From Fimbriimonas sp. (lineage in GTDB: Bacteria; Armatimonadota; Fimbriimonadia; Fimbriimonadales; Fimbriimonadaceae), in assembly GCA_031292555.1 (NCBI GenBank), contig JARLGV010000098.1:1-64000 (forward strand): a stretch of DNA of 64,000 nt. The letters are read 5' to 3'. The first letter of the stretch is position 1, and each line of letters begins with the position of its first letter. Shown here piece by piece: positions 8,090-16,355 of the stretch. Position numbers and translations under genes: made by a program. Under the pieces are notes generated by a model that did not search any database, was not told the origin of the DNA, and was given only the letters and a program-made list of their open reading frames with translations.

Positions 8090-9178
8090 TTAATTCAGCA
8101 TGACTTGGCCACCCGTAACGGGTAGCGCCTGGCCGGTTTCGTATTGCTGTTCGACCAGGTAGTAGATCGCGCGAAGCACGTCGGGGACGGTGCATCCGCG
8201 ACCCATGGGGACTTTCGCCTCGTAAAAGCGGCGGACGTCGTCGGTGGTCTGTGCGCCGGGCACCTTGCCTGCACGCAGATATTGGGCGAAGAGGCCGTTC
8301 TCCGGATCGGACCATAGTGGTCCGTCGAAGAAGTTGCCGGGACAGATCGAATTGACCTTGATGCCGTCCTGGATCAATTCGAGGGCGAACGACTGGGTCA
8401 GGCCGATTCCACCGAACTTGCTACCTGCATAGGCGCCGTTCTTGTTCGATCCTTCAAGTCCGGACTTCGAGTTGATCTGGATGACGTCCGTCATCAGCCT
8501 GGGGTCGGCGGCATGTAGGGCGGCCATGATCGGGGCGGCGTGCTGCACGACCAGGAAGTAACCGGTGTAGTTGACTCGCGTGACGAATTCGAAGTCTTGG
8601 ACAGGCTGCGTTTTGACGCTTCCCGCTTTGAGGACGCCTGCGTTCGATACGACGATATCGATCCCACCGAACCGCAGCACGGTCTTGCGCATCGCCTCCT
8701 GGAGCGAACCCGAGTCGGTCACGTTCACCGAAAGCCCGATGCAGCGAGCTGCCCCAACTGTCTCGTTGATCCGATGGGCCGTCTCTTCCGCACCCTTGAC
8801 ATTCATGTCGGCGACTACCACGTATGCGCCTTGCGCGGCCAATCCTTCGGCGATACCCGCGCCGAACCCTTGGGCGGCGCCAGTGACGAACGCCACCTTC
8901 CCCGCTACCCGGCCTGGCGGTTCGGGTTGGGAGGCGACAAATGTGCCGATGCCAGTCACCGTGACGGCAACCGGTTTCGGAGCCAAGGCGATGGCAGTTC
9001 GGATCGCCTCGATTGTGTCCGAGACGTCGGTTCGTGCGTCGATAACGATCGCGTTCCGATGCGGCTCCGACTGCCACCGCACAAGGGCGGGAGCATTTGG
9101 TTCACCGAGAAGGACTCGTAGCGCGGGAGCCACGCGATCGATCTGCTCAATCCTCGGATGGGTTTCGATATCGCCCAC
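8090..9178 (-). CDS. Short-chain dehydrogenase (sorbitol-6-phosphate dehydrogenase-like)
   Basis: The 362-residue protein has about 110 residues of N-terminal extension and then a classical SDR domain: TGAAQGFGAGIA (cofactor glycine motif), VSNAGVL, a serine in INSKSG, and YAGSKFGG (YxxxK). The extension plus SDR resembles the dehydrogenase half of bifunctional class II aldolase/dehydrogenases of the rhamnulose type, without the aldolase. I chose GTG at 9178, just after the upstream TAG, with AGGTGG a few bases before it. Cytoplasmic, NAD(P)-dependent. Likely oxidises a sugar-phosphate intermediate of the operon's pathway; the exact substrate cannot be read from sequence. Confidence 0.82.
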   Translation of the reverse strand: MGDIETHPRIEQIDRVAPALRVLLGEPNAPALVRWQSEPHRNAIVIDARTDVSDTIEAIRTAIALAPKPVAVTVTGIGTFVASQPEPPGRVAGKVAFVTGAAQGFGAGIAEGLAAQGAYVVVADMNVKGAEETAHRINETVGAARCIGLSVNVTDSGSLQEAMRKTVLRFGGIDIVVSNAGVLKAGSVKTQPVQDFEFVTRVNYTGYFLVVQHAAPIMAALHAADPRLMTDVIQINSKSGLEGSNKNGAYAGSKFGGIGLTQSFALELIQDGIKVNSICPGNFFDGPLWSDPENGLFAQYLRAGKVPGAQTTDDVRRFYEAKVPMGRGCTVPDVLRAIYYLVEQQYETGQALPVTGGQVMLN

Positions 9179-9179
9179 T

Positions 9180-10259
9180 CTATTCCACCTCTTGCGCCGA
9201 TCGCTGATGGGCGCACTGGTCGAGCGCGCCTTGCACGAAGAGCGCCTGAGCGGCTTCGGGAACCGGTTCGCCACCCTTGCAGTGCGGCACGATCGGAATT
9301 CGTTCCGTTGTATTGTGCTCCGTTCCGGCCGCCAAGGCGAAACCGTTGGCGTGGAGGACCTTCACGTATTCGCTTAGTACTTGGGGTGAGTTGCGGTTGG
9401 GAACGAACTCCACCCAGTGGATTTCCAGGTCTTTCAGACGGCGGACGAGTCCCTCCGGGGTCTCCTCGAACTGGCTGATGGGAGACATGCCGTCCACGAT
9501 GATTGGGTAGCACAAGATGCCGTCTAATTCGGCGATCAACTCTCGAGCCTGCTCGTACGTCACAAAGCGCTCGTCGACATAGGCCGGGCGTCCCGCCTTC
9601 ATCAGATGAGTTCGGATTTCAGCCTGAACGCCAACCGCGTCGGTCGGTTCGGACTTTGACGGTGCACCGAATAGAGCCGATAGCTTCTCGCTGCGGTCCG
9701 GAACCGGGATCGCTTTGAAAAGCAGTTCTTGAAACGCCTGGGCAACGTGGCGCTCCTGCAGCACAACCGTCGATTCGCTCACCGCGAACCGCTTGGCGAC
9801 CTGGGTGACAATTGCCGGTGCGTCTATCGACGTCTCGATGCCGGATCGGTTGAACAATTGTCGCAGTAGGTCGACCATAGCGTCCATTCGGGCTTGGTCG
9901 CCGTTGCGAATGACTCCCAGGAGTTCGGCTGCGCGCGCGGTTGGCTGTCTGAACTTCCGGATCGCTTTTCCGCAGATGTACATCTTGCCCGGATTTCCGG
10001 GATCGTTGATCTTGACCCCTTCATCGGCAAGCTTGGCAATGCGCGACACGATTTCGATGCCAAAGAGCGCCTGGATTCCCTTATCCGAGGCTTTCTTCGC
10101 GAAGACATCGTAGACGGTGAAGTCGTAGTAGTTGCTCGAACCAAGAATAGAGACGCCTTCGAAAGCGGCCTGGTCGATTGCCTCGTCCACCGTGTTGAAT
10201 GCGGAGAAATTCGGGGGGAGGTGGATGTGGGTGTTGACTTTAGGAAGCGTCTCGCTCAC
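9180..10259 (-). CDS. PHP-domain-like metal-dependent hydrolase or lyase
   Basis: The 359-residue product starts at a GTG (10259) that overlaps the E2 stop codon (GTGA), with GGAGG upstream. PHP-type metal-binding features are visible: HIHLPPNFSAF close to the N terminus, a G-x-E motif in ALFGIEIVSR, and GTEHNTT near residue 325. PHP proteins hydrolyse phosphoesters or related bonds using two or three metals. Its place among dehydrogenases suggests a phosphatase or C-C/C-O bond step in sugar breakdown. No close characterised relative is recognised, so the reaction is unknown. Confidence 0.65.
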   Translation of the reverse strand: MSETLPKVNTHIHLPPNFSAFNTVDEAIDQAAFEGVSILGSSNYYDFTVYDVFAKKASDKGIQALFGIEIVSRIAKLADEGVKINDPGNPGKMYICGKAIRKFRQPTARAAELLGVIRNGDQARMDAMVDLLRQLFNRSGIETSIDAPAIVTQVAKRFAVSESTVVLQERHVAQAFQELLFKAIPVPDRSEKLSALFGAPSKSEPTDAVGVQAEIRTHLMKAGRPAYVDERFVTYEQARELIAELDGILCYPIIVDGMSPISQFEETPEGLVRRLKDLEIHWVEFVPNRNSPQVLSEYVKVLHANGFALAAGTEHNTTERIPIVPHCKGGEPVPEAAQALFVQGALDQCAHQRSAQEVE

Positions 10260-11500
10260 GCTGCGCCTCCGATCGTCTCGGGGTTCTCCAGAAGTTGTTT
10301 GAGCCGCGCCATAAACTGGGCAGACATTGTTCCGTCGATGATCCGATGATCGGCGCTGAGCACCATCGTCATCTTCTTGCCGATCTTCAAGGCGCCATCC
10401 TTGACTATGACGTCGTCGCGTGCCGCCCCGACTGCGAGGATCGCGCATTCGGGCGGATTGATGATCGCGCAGAACTCCTCGACGCCATACATCCCCAGGT
10501 TGGAGATCGTGAAGACTCCTTCTCCCATCCCTTCGACCTTGCCGCTTTTCGCACTCTCGATCAGCCGTCGGCTCTCCTGCGCGATCCCCTTGAGGTTCCG
10601 TCCGTCAGCTCCCTTTAGCACGGGGACGACGAGCCCTTGCTCCAGCCCGACCGCCATCCCGATGTTCACTGTGTCGAACTGCACGAGGTCGTCGCCGTCG
10701 ATCTGGGTTCGAAACACGGACATCTCCAGAATGACCCGACTCACCGCATACAGGATTACATCGTTGAGCGAACACGGATACAGCGCCTTCTCTCGCCGAT
10801 AGAAGTTCATGAGCGGCTCAGCGTCGATCGAACCCTTTAAGTACCAGTGGGGAAGCGTCTGCTTCGATGCAGCGAGGTTCTTGGCGATCGCCTTCCGCAT
10901 CTTGGACATCGGCTTTCGCGACCCACCCGCCATAGCGGGAGTGGCGCACAGAATCGGTGCGGGAGCCGGCTTGGGCGAGGACGGCTGAGGCGCTGTTCGA
11001 ACCGCGGCTTCCACGTCCTCCAGCAGAATTCGTCCGTCCGGTCCACTGCCGGAACGAATCGCATCCAGGTCCACGTGCAGGACATCAGCGGCTCGTCGAG
11101 CAACCGGCGAGGCCTTTCGGCGGGATGCCTTCGGCATTTCAATCTCTGCGGATGTTGGCGGCAGAGTTGTCGGTGGTGCGCTTTGAACGGCCGGGCTCTC
11201 GGGTGCAGGCGCATCGACGAGGGCCTCGAGGAAATTGTCTGACTCGGAAAGATAGGCAACCGGCGTCTTGACCGGCGCGGTTTGACCCTCGCCGACCACG
11301 ATCCGGGCGATCCGCCCGGCAGCTTCGGCTTCGACCTCGATCGTCGCTTTATCGGTCTCCAATTCGAAGAGCACGTCTCCGACCTTCACCCGGTCGCCTG
11401 GTTTGACCTTCCACGTGAGGATCGTTCCCTCTTCCATGGAGTTTCCGGCTTGAGGCAGAAGAATCGGTACGGCGTTGGCCTGGGGTGCTTGTTCACTCAT
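10256..11500 (-). CDS. Dihydrolipoamide acyltransferase, E2 of a 2-oxoacid dehydrogenase
   Basis: The 414-residue protein has the full E2 layout: one lipoyl domain with the lipoylated lysine in ELETDKATIEVEA (about residues 46-58), a Pro/Ala-rich linker, a peripheral subunit-binding domain (ASPVARRAADVLHVDL, about 130-165), a second linker, and the acyltransferase core ending with the catalytic ADHRIIDGTMSAQF. It is the first gene of the minus-strand operon and is divergent from the DeoR regulator and the fused E1 gene. No E3 (lipoamide dehydrogenase) gene is in the window, so E3 is probably shared with a complex encoded elsewhere. Confidence 0.93.
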   Translation of the reverse strand: MSEQAPQANAVPILLPQAGNSMEEGTILTWKVKPGDRVKVGDVLFELETDKATIEVEAEAAGRIARIVVGEGQTAPVKTPVAYLSESDNFLEALVDAPAPESPAVQSAPPTTLPPTSAEIEMPKASRRKASPVARRAADVLHVDLDAIRSGSGPDGRILLEDVEAAVRTAPQPSSPKPAPAPILCATPAMAGGSRKPMSKMRKAIAKNLAASKQTLPHWYLKGSIDAEPLMNFYRREKALYPCSLNDVILYAVSRVILEMSVFRTQIDGDDLVQFDTVNIGMAVGLEQGLVVPVLKGADGRNLKGIAQESRRLIESAKSGKVEGMGEGVFTISNLGMYGVEEFCAIINPPECAILAVGAARDDVIVKDGALKIGKKMTMVLSADHRIIDGTMSAQFMARLKQLLENPETIGGAA

Positions 11501-11588
11501 GACAGGGTTGGCGAGACGGCGGGCCGATCGGCGACCATGCCGTCCGATTCAGAGGATAGCGCAAATCCATCACTTGATGTTGCTCTTT

Positions 11589-11631
11589 CGATCATATTCT
11601 TGGCTAAAATGATCATGTTCTGATCGAACTC
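11589..11631. promoter_or_regulatory. Candidate DeoR operator: repeated GATCAT boxes
   Basis: In the 219-bp divergent gap, GATCATATTC (11590-11599) and GATCATGTTC (11611-11620) are direct repeats spaced exactly 21 bp, two helical turns. A weaker GATCGAACTC follows at 11622-11631. A plus-strand TAAAAT (11605-11610) and a minus-strand TATGAT (11594-11589) are plausible -10 boxes for the two transcripts, so a bound repressor would cover both. Confidence 0.5.
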
Positions 11632-11719
11632 CGTCAAAACGGTTTCAACCGTGGGCCGATGCGACGATACGTCGATGGTATCACGGAAGGATCGGTTCCG
11701 ACGGCCGATCGCCCCAAAT

Positions 11720-12502
11720 ATGTCCAAGAGCGCCAATAACCGATATGAAGCCATCCTGGAGCGGATTTCCGCTAACGGGCATGCCTCGGTGCGTGACCTA
11801 ACGAAGGACATGGAAGTGTCGGAGGCCACGATTCGCCGGGATCTTCGGATGCTCGCGAAGCAGCAAAAGCTTGAGCTAGTTTTCGGCGGAGCGACGGTTC
11901 CCCGAGGGATCGATCAGTCGCTAAGGGCCCGGGCAAGTCGAAACACTGAGGCCAAACGCATCATCGGCCGATTAGCGGGGTCGTTGGTTCACGATCACCA
12001 AATGCTGTTCGTTGACGCGGGCACCACGTGCTTCGAGATGCGACACGATCTGGTAAGGCGGAAGGAGCTCACGGTTATCGTCAACTCGACCCGTCTTGCG
12101 ATCGAGATCGGCGCCAACCCGGATGCGAGCGTACTGATGCTCGCCGGTCAATACCGGCCCGACCGTATGGACCTTGTCGGTCCGCTAGCGGCAAACTCGA
12201 TTGACCAGCTTCGAGGTTACGTCGCCTTTCTGGGGGCCGACGGACTCGACCCCAACTTCGGCATTTCGGCGAGCGAGGTACAGACCGCCTATCTTTACCA
12301 GCACGTGATCCGAAACGCCCGCGAGACGATTCTGCTCGCCGACCACACGAAATTCGCCGCCCCGTCCCTCTATCGCATCGGCGATATCGACTCGATCTCC
12401 AAAGTCGTCACCGACCGGGCGCCCGACGAGGAGTGGAGCCAGTTCTTTGCTTCGAAAGGGATCGAACTGATTTACCCCGGCTCAACCGAACCGAACCCAT
12501 AG
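11720..12502 (+). CDS. DeoR-family transcriptional regulator
   Basis: The 260-residue protein has an N-terminal DeoR helix-turn-helix (RYEAILERISANGHASVRDL, then VSEATIRRDLRML) and a C-terminal sugar-phosphate-sensing DeoRC domain with DAGTTCFEM and FLGADGLDPNFGIS. DeoR proteins repress catabolic operons and release DNA when they bind a phosphorylated sugar. I chose the ATG at 11720; an in-frame ATG at 11651 would extend into the operator zone with no homologous sequence. It is divergent from the E2 operon and 18 nt ahead of the fused E1 gene, so it probably controls both. Confidence 0.92.
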   Translation: MSKSANNRYEAILERISANGHASVRDLTKDMEVSEATIRRDLRMLAKQQKLELVFGGATVPRGIDQSLRARASRNTEAKRIIGRLAGSLVHDHQMLFVDAGTTCFEMRHDLVRRKELTVIVNSTRLAIEIGANPDASVLMLAGQYRPDRMDLVGPLAANSIDQLRGYVAFLGADGLDPNFGISASEVQTAYLYQHVIRNARETILLADHTKFAAPSLYRIGDIDSISKVVTDRAPDEEWSQFFASKGIELIYPGSTEPNP

Positions 12503-12520
12503 CCAGGAGCTACCGAATCC

Positions 12521-14992
12521 ATGCCAAAAAGCCTAAACATCAACCCGAACGAGGTCCGCGAGAGCGGACTCCTCACGATCCAGCCGATTCCGGTGAACCA
12601 ATACCGCCGGTCGTTGGATGACGAGGTGAAACTCCGTGGGAAGGCGCCGCTTGTGCGCATCCTGCGCGACATGAGGACGATTCGTTCGTTCGAGTCGATG
12701 CTCAACGACGTCAAGCTGAAGGGCAACTATCAGGGGGTCGAGTACAACTATCGGGGGCCCGCCCACCTGTCGATCGGCCAAGAGGGTTCGGCGGTCGGCC
12801 AGGCGTTCGCCCTACGGGTTGAGGATCACATCTACGGCAGCCACCGCAGTCATGGCGAGATCATCGCGAAAGGTCTATCTGCCATTGAGCAGCTTCATGA
12901 CGACTCGCTCATGGAGATCATGAAGGAGTACCTGGACGGCGAGCCGCTCCGCGTCGTCGACGACGGAACGCAGGAGTCGGTCAAGGAACTCGCTATCGAG
13001 TACCTGCTCTATGGGGCACTTGCTGAGATCTTCGCCAAGGCGAACGGCCTGAATAAGGGGATGGGCGGATCGATGCACACTTTCTTCACCCCGTTCGGCG
13101 TCTATCCCAACAACGCGATCGTCGGAGGTTCGGCGGACATCTCAGTCGGCGCCGCACTCTACAAGCATGTCAACCGTCAGCCGGGCATCGTCGTGTGCAA
13201 CATCGGGGACGCGTCGGCGGGCTGCGGCCCGGTTTGGGAGGCGCTCTGCTTCGCGACGATGGATCAGTTCAAGGAGCTATGGGACGAGGCGCATCGGGGC
13301 GGGCTTCCACTGATCATGAACTTCGTGAACAACTTCTACGGGATGGGCGGCCAACCGGTAGGGGAGACGATGGGCTTCAAGATTCTCGCCCGGATGGGCG
13401 CCGGTCTCAATCCGGAGAACATGCACGCCGAAAGGGTCGACGGCTATAACCCGTTGGCGGTCGTCGATGCCTTGGAGAGAAAGAAGGAGATCATCGCCCG
13501 CGGAGACGGGCCCGTTCTCCTCGATACGCTGACCTACCGGTTCAGCGGTCACTCGCCATCCGATGCGTCGACGTACCGGGACAAGTCGGAGATCGAGGCG
13601 TGGCAAGCGGTCGATTCGCTGCTGACCTACGCGTTCAGCTTGCAGGATGGCGGAGTGGCGACATCAGCTGAACTCGAATCACAGTCCGAGCAAGTCGATC
13701 GAATGACCCTCAAGGTCTACAAAAAGGCGATCGACATGGAGTTGTCGCCTCGCACCAGCCTGCACCTGCCAGGCACGCTGCTGGAGACGACGATGCTGTC
13801 GGGCGGACGCGTGGAGTCGTTCGCGCCGGACCGCAAGCCGGAGATCCTCGGGGCGTTGGAGGAGAACCCACGCGTCAAGGCGATCGCGTCGCGCAGCCGG
13901 TTCGGCTTGGACGCGGACGGAAAGCCTTTGTCCAAGGCGAAGTGCTACGTGATTCGCGACGCAATATTCGAGGCAGCGTTGGATCGATTCACCAAGGATG
14001 CGACGCTAGTCGCCTATGGGGAAGAGAATCGGGACTGGGGCGGCGCGTTTGCCGCATATCGCGGCCTAACAGAAGCGCTCCCCTATCATCGATTGTTCAA
14101 TTCACCGATCTCGGAGGGCGCGATTGTGGGATCGGCGGTCGGGTATGCGCTCGAGGGTGGCCGGGCGCTCGTCGAACTGATGTATTGCGACTTCATGGGC
14201 CGTGCGGGCGACGAGATCTTCAACCAACTTGCAAAGTGGCAGGCGATGTCGGCTGGCGTGCTCAAGATGCCGGTGGTGCTGCGCGTATCGGTCGGTTCGA
14301 AGTACGGCGCTCAACACAGTCAAGACTGGACCGCGATCACCGCTCATATTCCCGGCTTGAAGGTCGTCTTCCCGGCGACGCCGTACGACACGAAGGGGCT
14401 TCTGGCATCTGCGCTGGTCGGCACCGATCCGGTTGTGTTCTTCGAGAGTCAGCGCATCTACGATCAGCCGGAAATTTTCCATGCCGGCGGAGTTCCGGAA
14501 GGGTACTACGAGATCCCGATCGGCGAGCCGGATGTGAAGCGGGAAGGTTCCGACTTGACGATTCTCACCATCGGGGCGACGTTGTATCGGGCTCTGGAAG
14601 CGGCGAAGATCTTGGAGGAGCAGTACGGCGTGTCGGCGGAGATCATCGATGCACGCTCGCTCGTGCCGTTCAACTACGAAAAGGTGATCGCGTCGGTGAC
14701 CAAGACCCGGCGGATCCTGCTCGCCTCAGACGCTTGCGAACGAGGCAGCTTCCTCCACACCATGGCGCAGAAGATCACGCAATTCGCCTTCGACGAGCTG
14801 GACGCCCCGCCGGTCGTGGTCGGTGCGCGCAACTGGATCACCCCGCCCGACGAGTTGGAAGACTCGTTCTTCCCGTTCCCGTGCGACATTCTCGATGCCA
14901 TCCACCAGCATATTAAGCCGCTCAAGGGTTACAGCGTCTCGAGGCCGTGCTCGAATGACGAACTCGGTCGCCGGAGCGCCCTCGGTATCTAG
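12521..14992 (+). CDS. Fused E1 alpha-beta subunit of a TPP-dependent 2-oxoacid dehydrogenase
   Basis: This 823-residue protein joins both E1 subunits. The alpha half (about residues 40-440) has [19 protein letters not shown], and the thiamine pyrophosphate motif [13 protein letters not shown] followed by NFVNN. The beta half (about 470-810) has [34 protein letters not shown] and the transketolase C-terminal domain. Most bacteria of this type keep alpha and beta separate. With the E2 gene it forms a dehydrogenase that decarboxylates a 2-oxoacid or similar compound to an acyl-CoA. AGGAG lies 11-12 nt before the ATG. The DeoR control and sugar-type neighbours suggest a sugar-derived substrate, unlike housekeeping pyruvate dehydrogenase. 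Confidence 0.9.
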   Translation: MPKSLNINPNEVRESGLLTIQPIPVNQYRRSLDDEVKLRGKAPLVRILRDMRTIRSFESMLNDVKLKGNYQGVEYNYRGPAHLSIGQEGSAVGQAFALRVEDHIYGSHRSHGEIIAKGLSAIEQLHDDSLMEIMKEYLDGEPLRVVDDGTQESVKELAIEYLLYGALAEIFAKANGLNKGMGGSMHTFFTPFGVYPNNAIVGGSADISVGAALYKHVNRQPGIVVCNIGDASAGCGPVWEALCFATMDQFKELWDEAHRGGLPLIMNFVNNFYGMGGQPVGETMGFKILARMGAGLNPENMHAERVDGYNPLAVVDALERKKEIIARGDGPVLLDTLTYRFSGHSPSDASTYRDKSEIEAWQAVDSLLTYAFSLQDGGVATSAELESQSEQVDRMTLKVYKKAIDMELSPRTSLHLPGTLLETTMLSGGRVESFAPDRKPEILGALEENPRVKAIASRSRFGLDADGKPLSKAKCYVIRDAIFEAALDRFTKDATLVAYGEENRDWGGAFAAYRGLTEALPYHRLFNSPISEGAIVGSAVGYALEGGRALVELMYCDFMGRAGDEIFNQLAKWQAMSAGVLKMPVVLRVSVGSKYGAQHSQDWTAITAHIPGLKVVFPATPYDTKGLLASALVGTDPVVFFESQRIYDQPEIFHAGGVPEGYYEIPIGEPDVKREGSDLTILTIGATLYRALEAAKILEEQYGVSAEIIDARSLVPFNYEKVIASVTKTRRILLASDACERGSFLHTMAQKITQFAFDELDAPPVVVGARNWITPPDELEDSFFPFPCDILDAIHQHIKPLKGYSVSRPCSNDELGRRSALGI

Positions 14993-15031
14993 GGCGCTCC
15001 TAGCTTTGCCAGCATCCATCGCCGTTGCTGT

Positions 15032-15058
15032 GAGTAGTTCACCATTTGTGAACTGCTC
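15032..15058. promoter_or_regulatory. Inverted repeat upstream of higBA remnant (candidate operator)
   Basis: Arms GAGTAGTTCAC (15032-15042) and GTGAACTGCTC (15048-15058) pair at 10 of 11 positions around CATTT. It lies 18 nt before the higB-like start. A HigA-type autoregulatory operator fits; a terminator for the E1 gene is the alternative, but there is no T-run. Confidence 0.45.
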
Positions 15059-15076
15059 GTCTGCAACGAGTGGTCA

Positions 15077-15322
15077 ATGCGCGTGATCGCGTGGAGAAAG
15101 CTGCGAGAGTTCATCGAAAGCTTTCACGCGGATGCCGCTGAGCCACTTCGGGAGCGGTACCGGACAGCTGAGGTGTCGGAATGGATGAAGTTGGCCGACT
15201 ATTAGTCGGTCGATCTCGTGGGCGACAGGCTGGTCTTTAGCGTCAAGCAACCCCTTACCGTCAAGTGGATTCGCAGTCTGCACGAAGGCTTGGGGATTCC
15301 ACTCTCGCTCCTCGTTGGCTAG
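15077..15322 (+). pseudogene. Collapsed higB-higA toxin-antitoxin remnant
   Basis: From the ATG at 15077 the frame reads like the start of a HigB (RelE-fold mRNA-cleaving) toxin: MRVIAWRKLREFIESFHADA, then PLRERYRTAEVSEWMKLADY, and a stop at 15203. In the same frame beyond the stop it continues SVDLVGDRLVFSVK, which matches the next HigB block, and then jumps to LTVKWIRSLHEGLGIPLSLLVG, which matches the C-terminal end of a HigA/Xre antitoxin, ending at TAG 15320-15322. The end of the toxin and the antitoxin helix-turn-helix are therefore missing, as expected from an internal deletion. No functional toxin can be made. Confidence 0.75.
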
Positions 15323-15361
15323 GCCGTAGCAATCTGGCTCGCCGGCCGATGGCATAGCAAG

Positions 15362-15367
15362 TAAACT
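15362..15367 (+). promoter_or_regulatory. Candidate -10 box (TAAACT) for queD
   Basis: TAAACT ends 6 nt before the GTG start at 15374, and no Shine-Dalgarno site is present. This matches the leaderless pattern seen elsewhere in the window. Confidence 0.4.
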
Positions 15368-15373
15368 TCCCTC

Positions 15374-15832
15374 GTGGCCACCTACCGCGTCTGCAAGACG
15401 TTTACCGTCGAGAGCGGACATATGTTGAGCAAACACCCGGAGCGGTGCAAGTACCCGCACGGGCATACCCGCACGATCGAGGTGGTAGTGGCGGGAGATC
15501 GATTGGATGCGAACGGGATGCTCGTCGACTTCAAGGCGCTCAAGCTTGCACTTAGCGACTACATCGAGCGTTACGATCATTCGATGGCCGTCAACTCGAA
15601 CGATCCGCTCCTGCCTTCGATGAAGGCGATCTATCCGGCCGACGCAGTCATCGTGTTCGAGGACCGAGAGCCCACGACGGAGGCAATCGCCCGAGATATC
15701 CACGATTTCGTCGCCCGCACCCTTGAGCAGGGATTCAAGCTTGACCACTATCGAATCGAGCCCGGACAGGTGCGGCTGGAACGGGTGCGCGTTTGGGAGA
15801 CGCCGTCCAGTTGGGCGGAATACGGAGTCTAG
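15374..15832 (+). CDS. queD: 6-pyruvoyl-tetrahydropterin synthase / QueD-family enzyme
   Basis: The 152-residue product is a 6-carboxytetrahydropterin synthase-like protein. Zinc-binding histidines are visible in the early FTVESGHML and in YPHGHTR; the Cys of ERCKYPHGH corresponds to the catalytic Cys, and the VRVWETPSSWAEY ending carries the conserved Glu. QueD makes 6-carboxy-5,6,7,8-tetrahydropterin for queuosine and related 7-deazaguanines. No other que gene is nearby. The start is GTG at 15374. The length is slightly above the 120-140 residues common for QueD. Confidence 0.87.
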   Translation: MATYRVCKTFTVESGHMLSKHPERCKYPHGHTRTIEVVVAGDRLDANGMLVDFKALKLALSDYIERYDHSMAVNSNDPLLPSMKAIYPADAVIVFEDREPTTEAIARDIHDFVARTLEQGFKLDHYRIEPGQVRLERVRVWETPSSWAEYGV

Positions 15833-15835
15833 GCG

Positions 15836-16297
15836 ATGCAGAAGAAGCCGGCCAACCGCATATTCGTCCTGGTCGCCGTCCTGGTGACTGCTCTTCTAGC
15901 GGCAGTGATCTACCTCGTCGCCGGTAACGGACGACCGGACGTAGCTCGCATCGCCCATGCCGACCCCGAATTGCAGGCGGCGAGCAAGCAGGCGCAAGGC
16001 GGCCTTCCCGGATTCATCAAGGAGTTGCAGGCGCCCAAGCCGGGTGAGGGATTCGCGATCAAGGGCGCATTCAAGACCCAGGCAGGGCCGGAATACCTTT
16101 GGGTGAAGTCGCCGACATATAAGGACGGCGTATTCGAAGGCAAGCTTGACCAGGTTCCAATGGCAGTCACGGGCAAGAAGAAGGGCGATACCGTTAGGGT
16201 GCCTAAGAAAGATGTGTTCGATTGGTTGATCAAGGATGATAGCGGCATTCGCGGCATGTTTACCGACAAAGTCCTGGAGAAACGAGCCCGAGGCTAA
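15836..16297 (+). CDS. DUF2314-like membrane-anchored protein
   Basis: The 153-residue protein has one N-terminal membrane helix (about residues 8-28) and a C-terminal DUF2314-like domain: YLWVKSPTYKDGVFEGKLDQ, then GDTVRVPKKDVFDWLIKDD and GIRGMFTDKVL. DUF2314 domains are small, found in many bacteria, and of unknown function. It starts 3 nt after the queD stop and is probably co-transcribed. The membrane helix suggests the domain faces the periplasm. Confidence 0.7.
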   Translation: MQKKPANRIFVLVAVLVTALLAAVIYLVAGNGRPDVARIAHADPELQAASKQAQGGLPGFIKELQAPKPGEGFAIKGAFKTQAGPEYLWVKSPTYKDGVFEGKLDQVPMAVTGKKKGDTVRVPKKDVFDWLIKDDSGIRGMFTDKVLEKRARG

Positions 16298-16355
16298 TCG
16301 AATTCTCACCGGATGTTTTCGGTATCTGGTGCGTCTTATTGTTGGATGTGTCCCG

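Noticed and set aside
13942-14916. 324-codon open frame inside the fused E1 gene
   Set aside because: It overlaps the E1 beta domain in another frame and has the Arg-rich, low-complexity look of a shadow frame.
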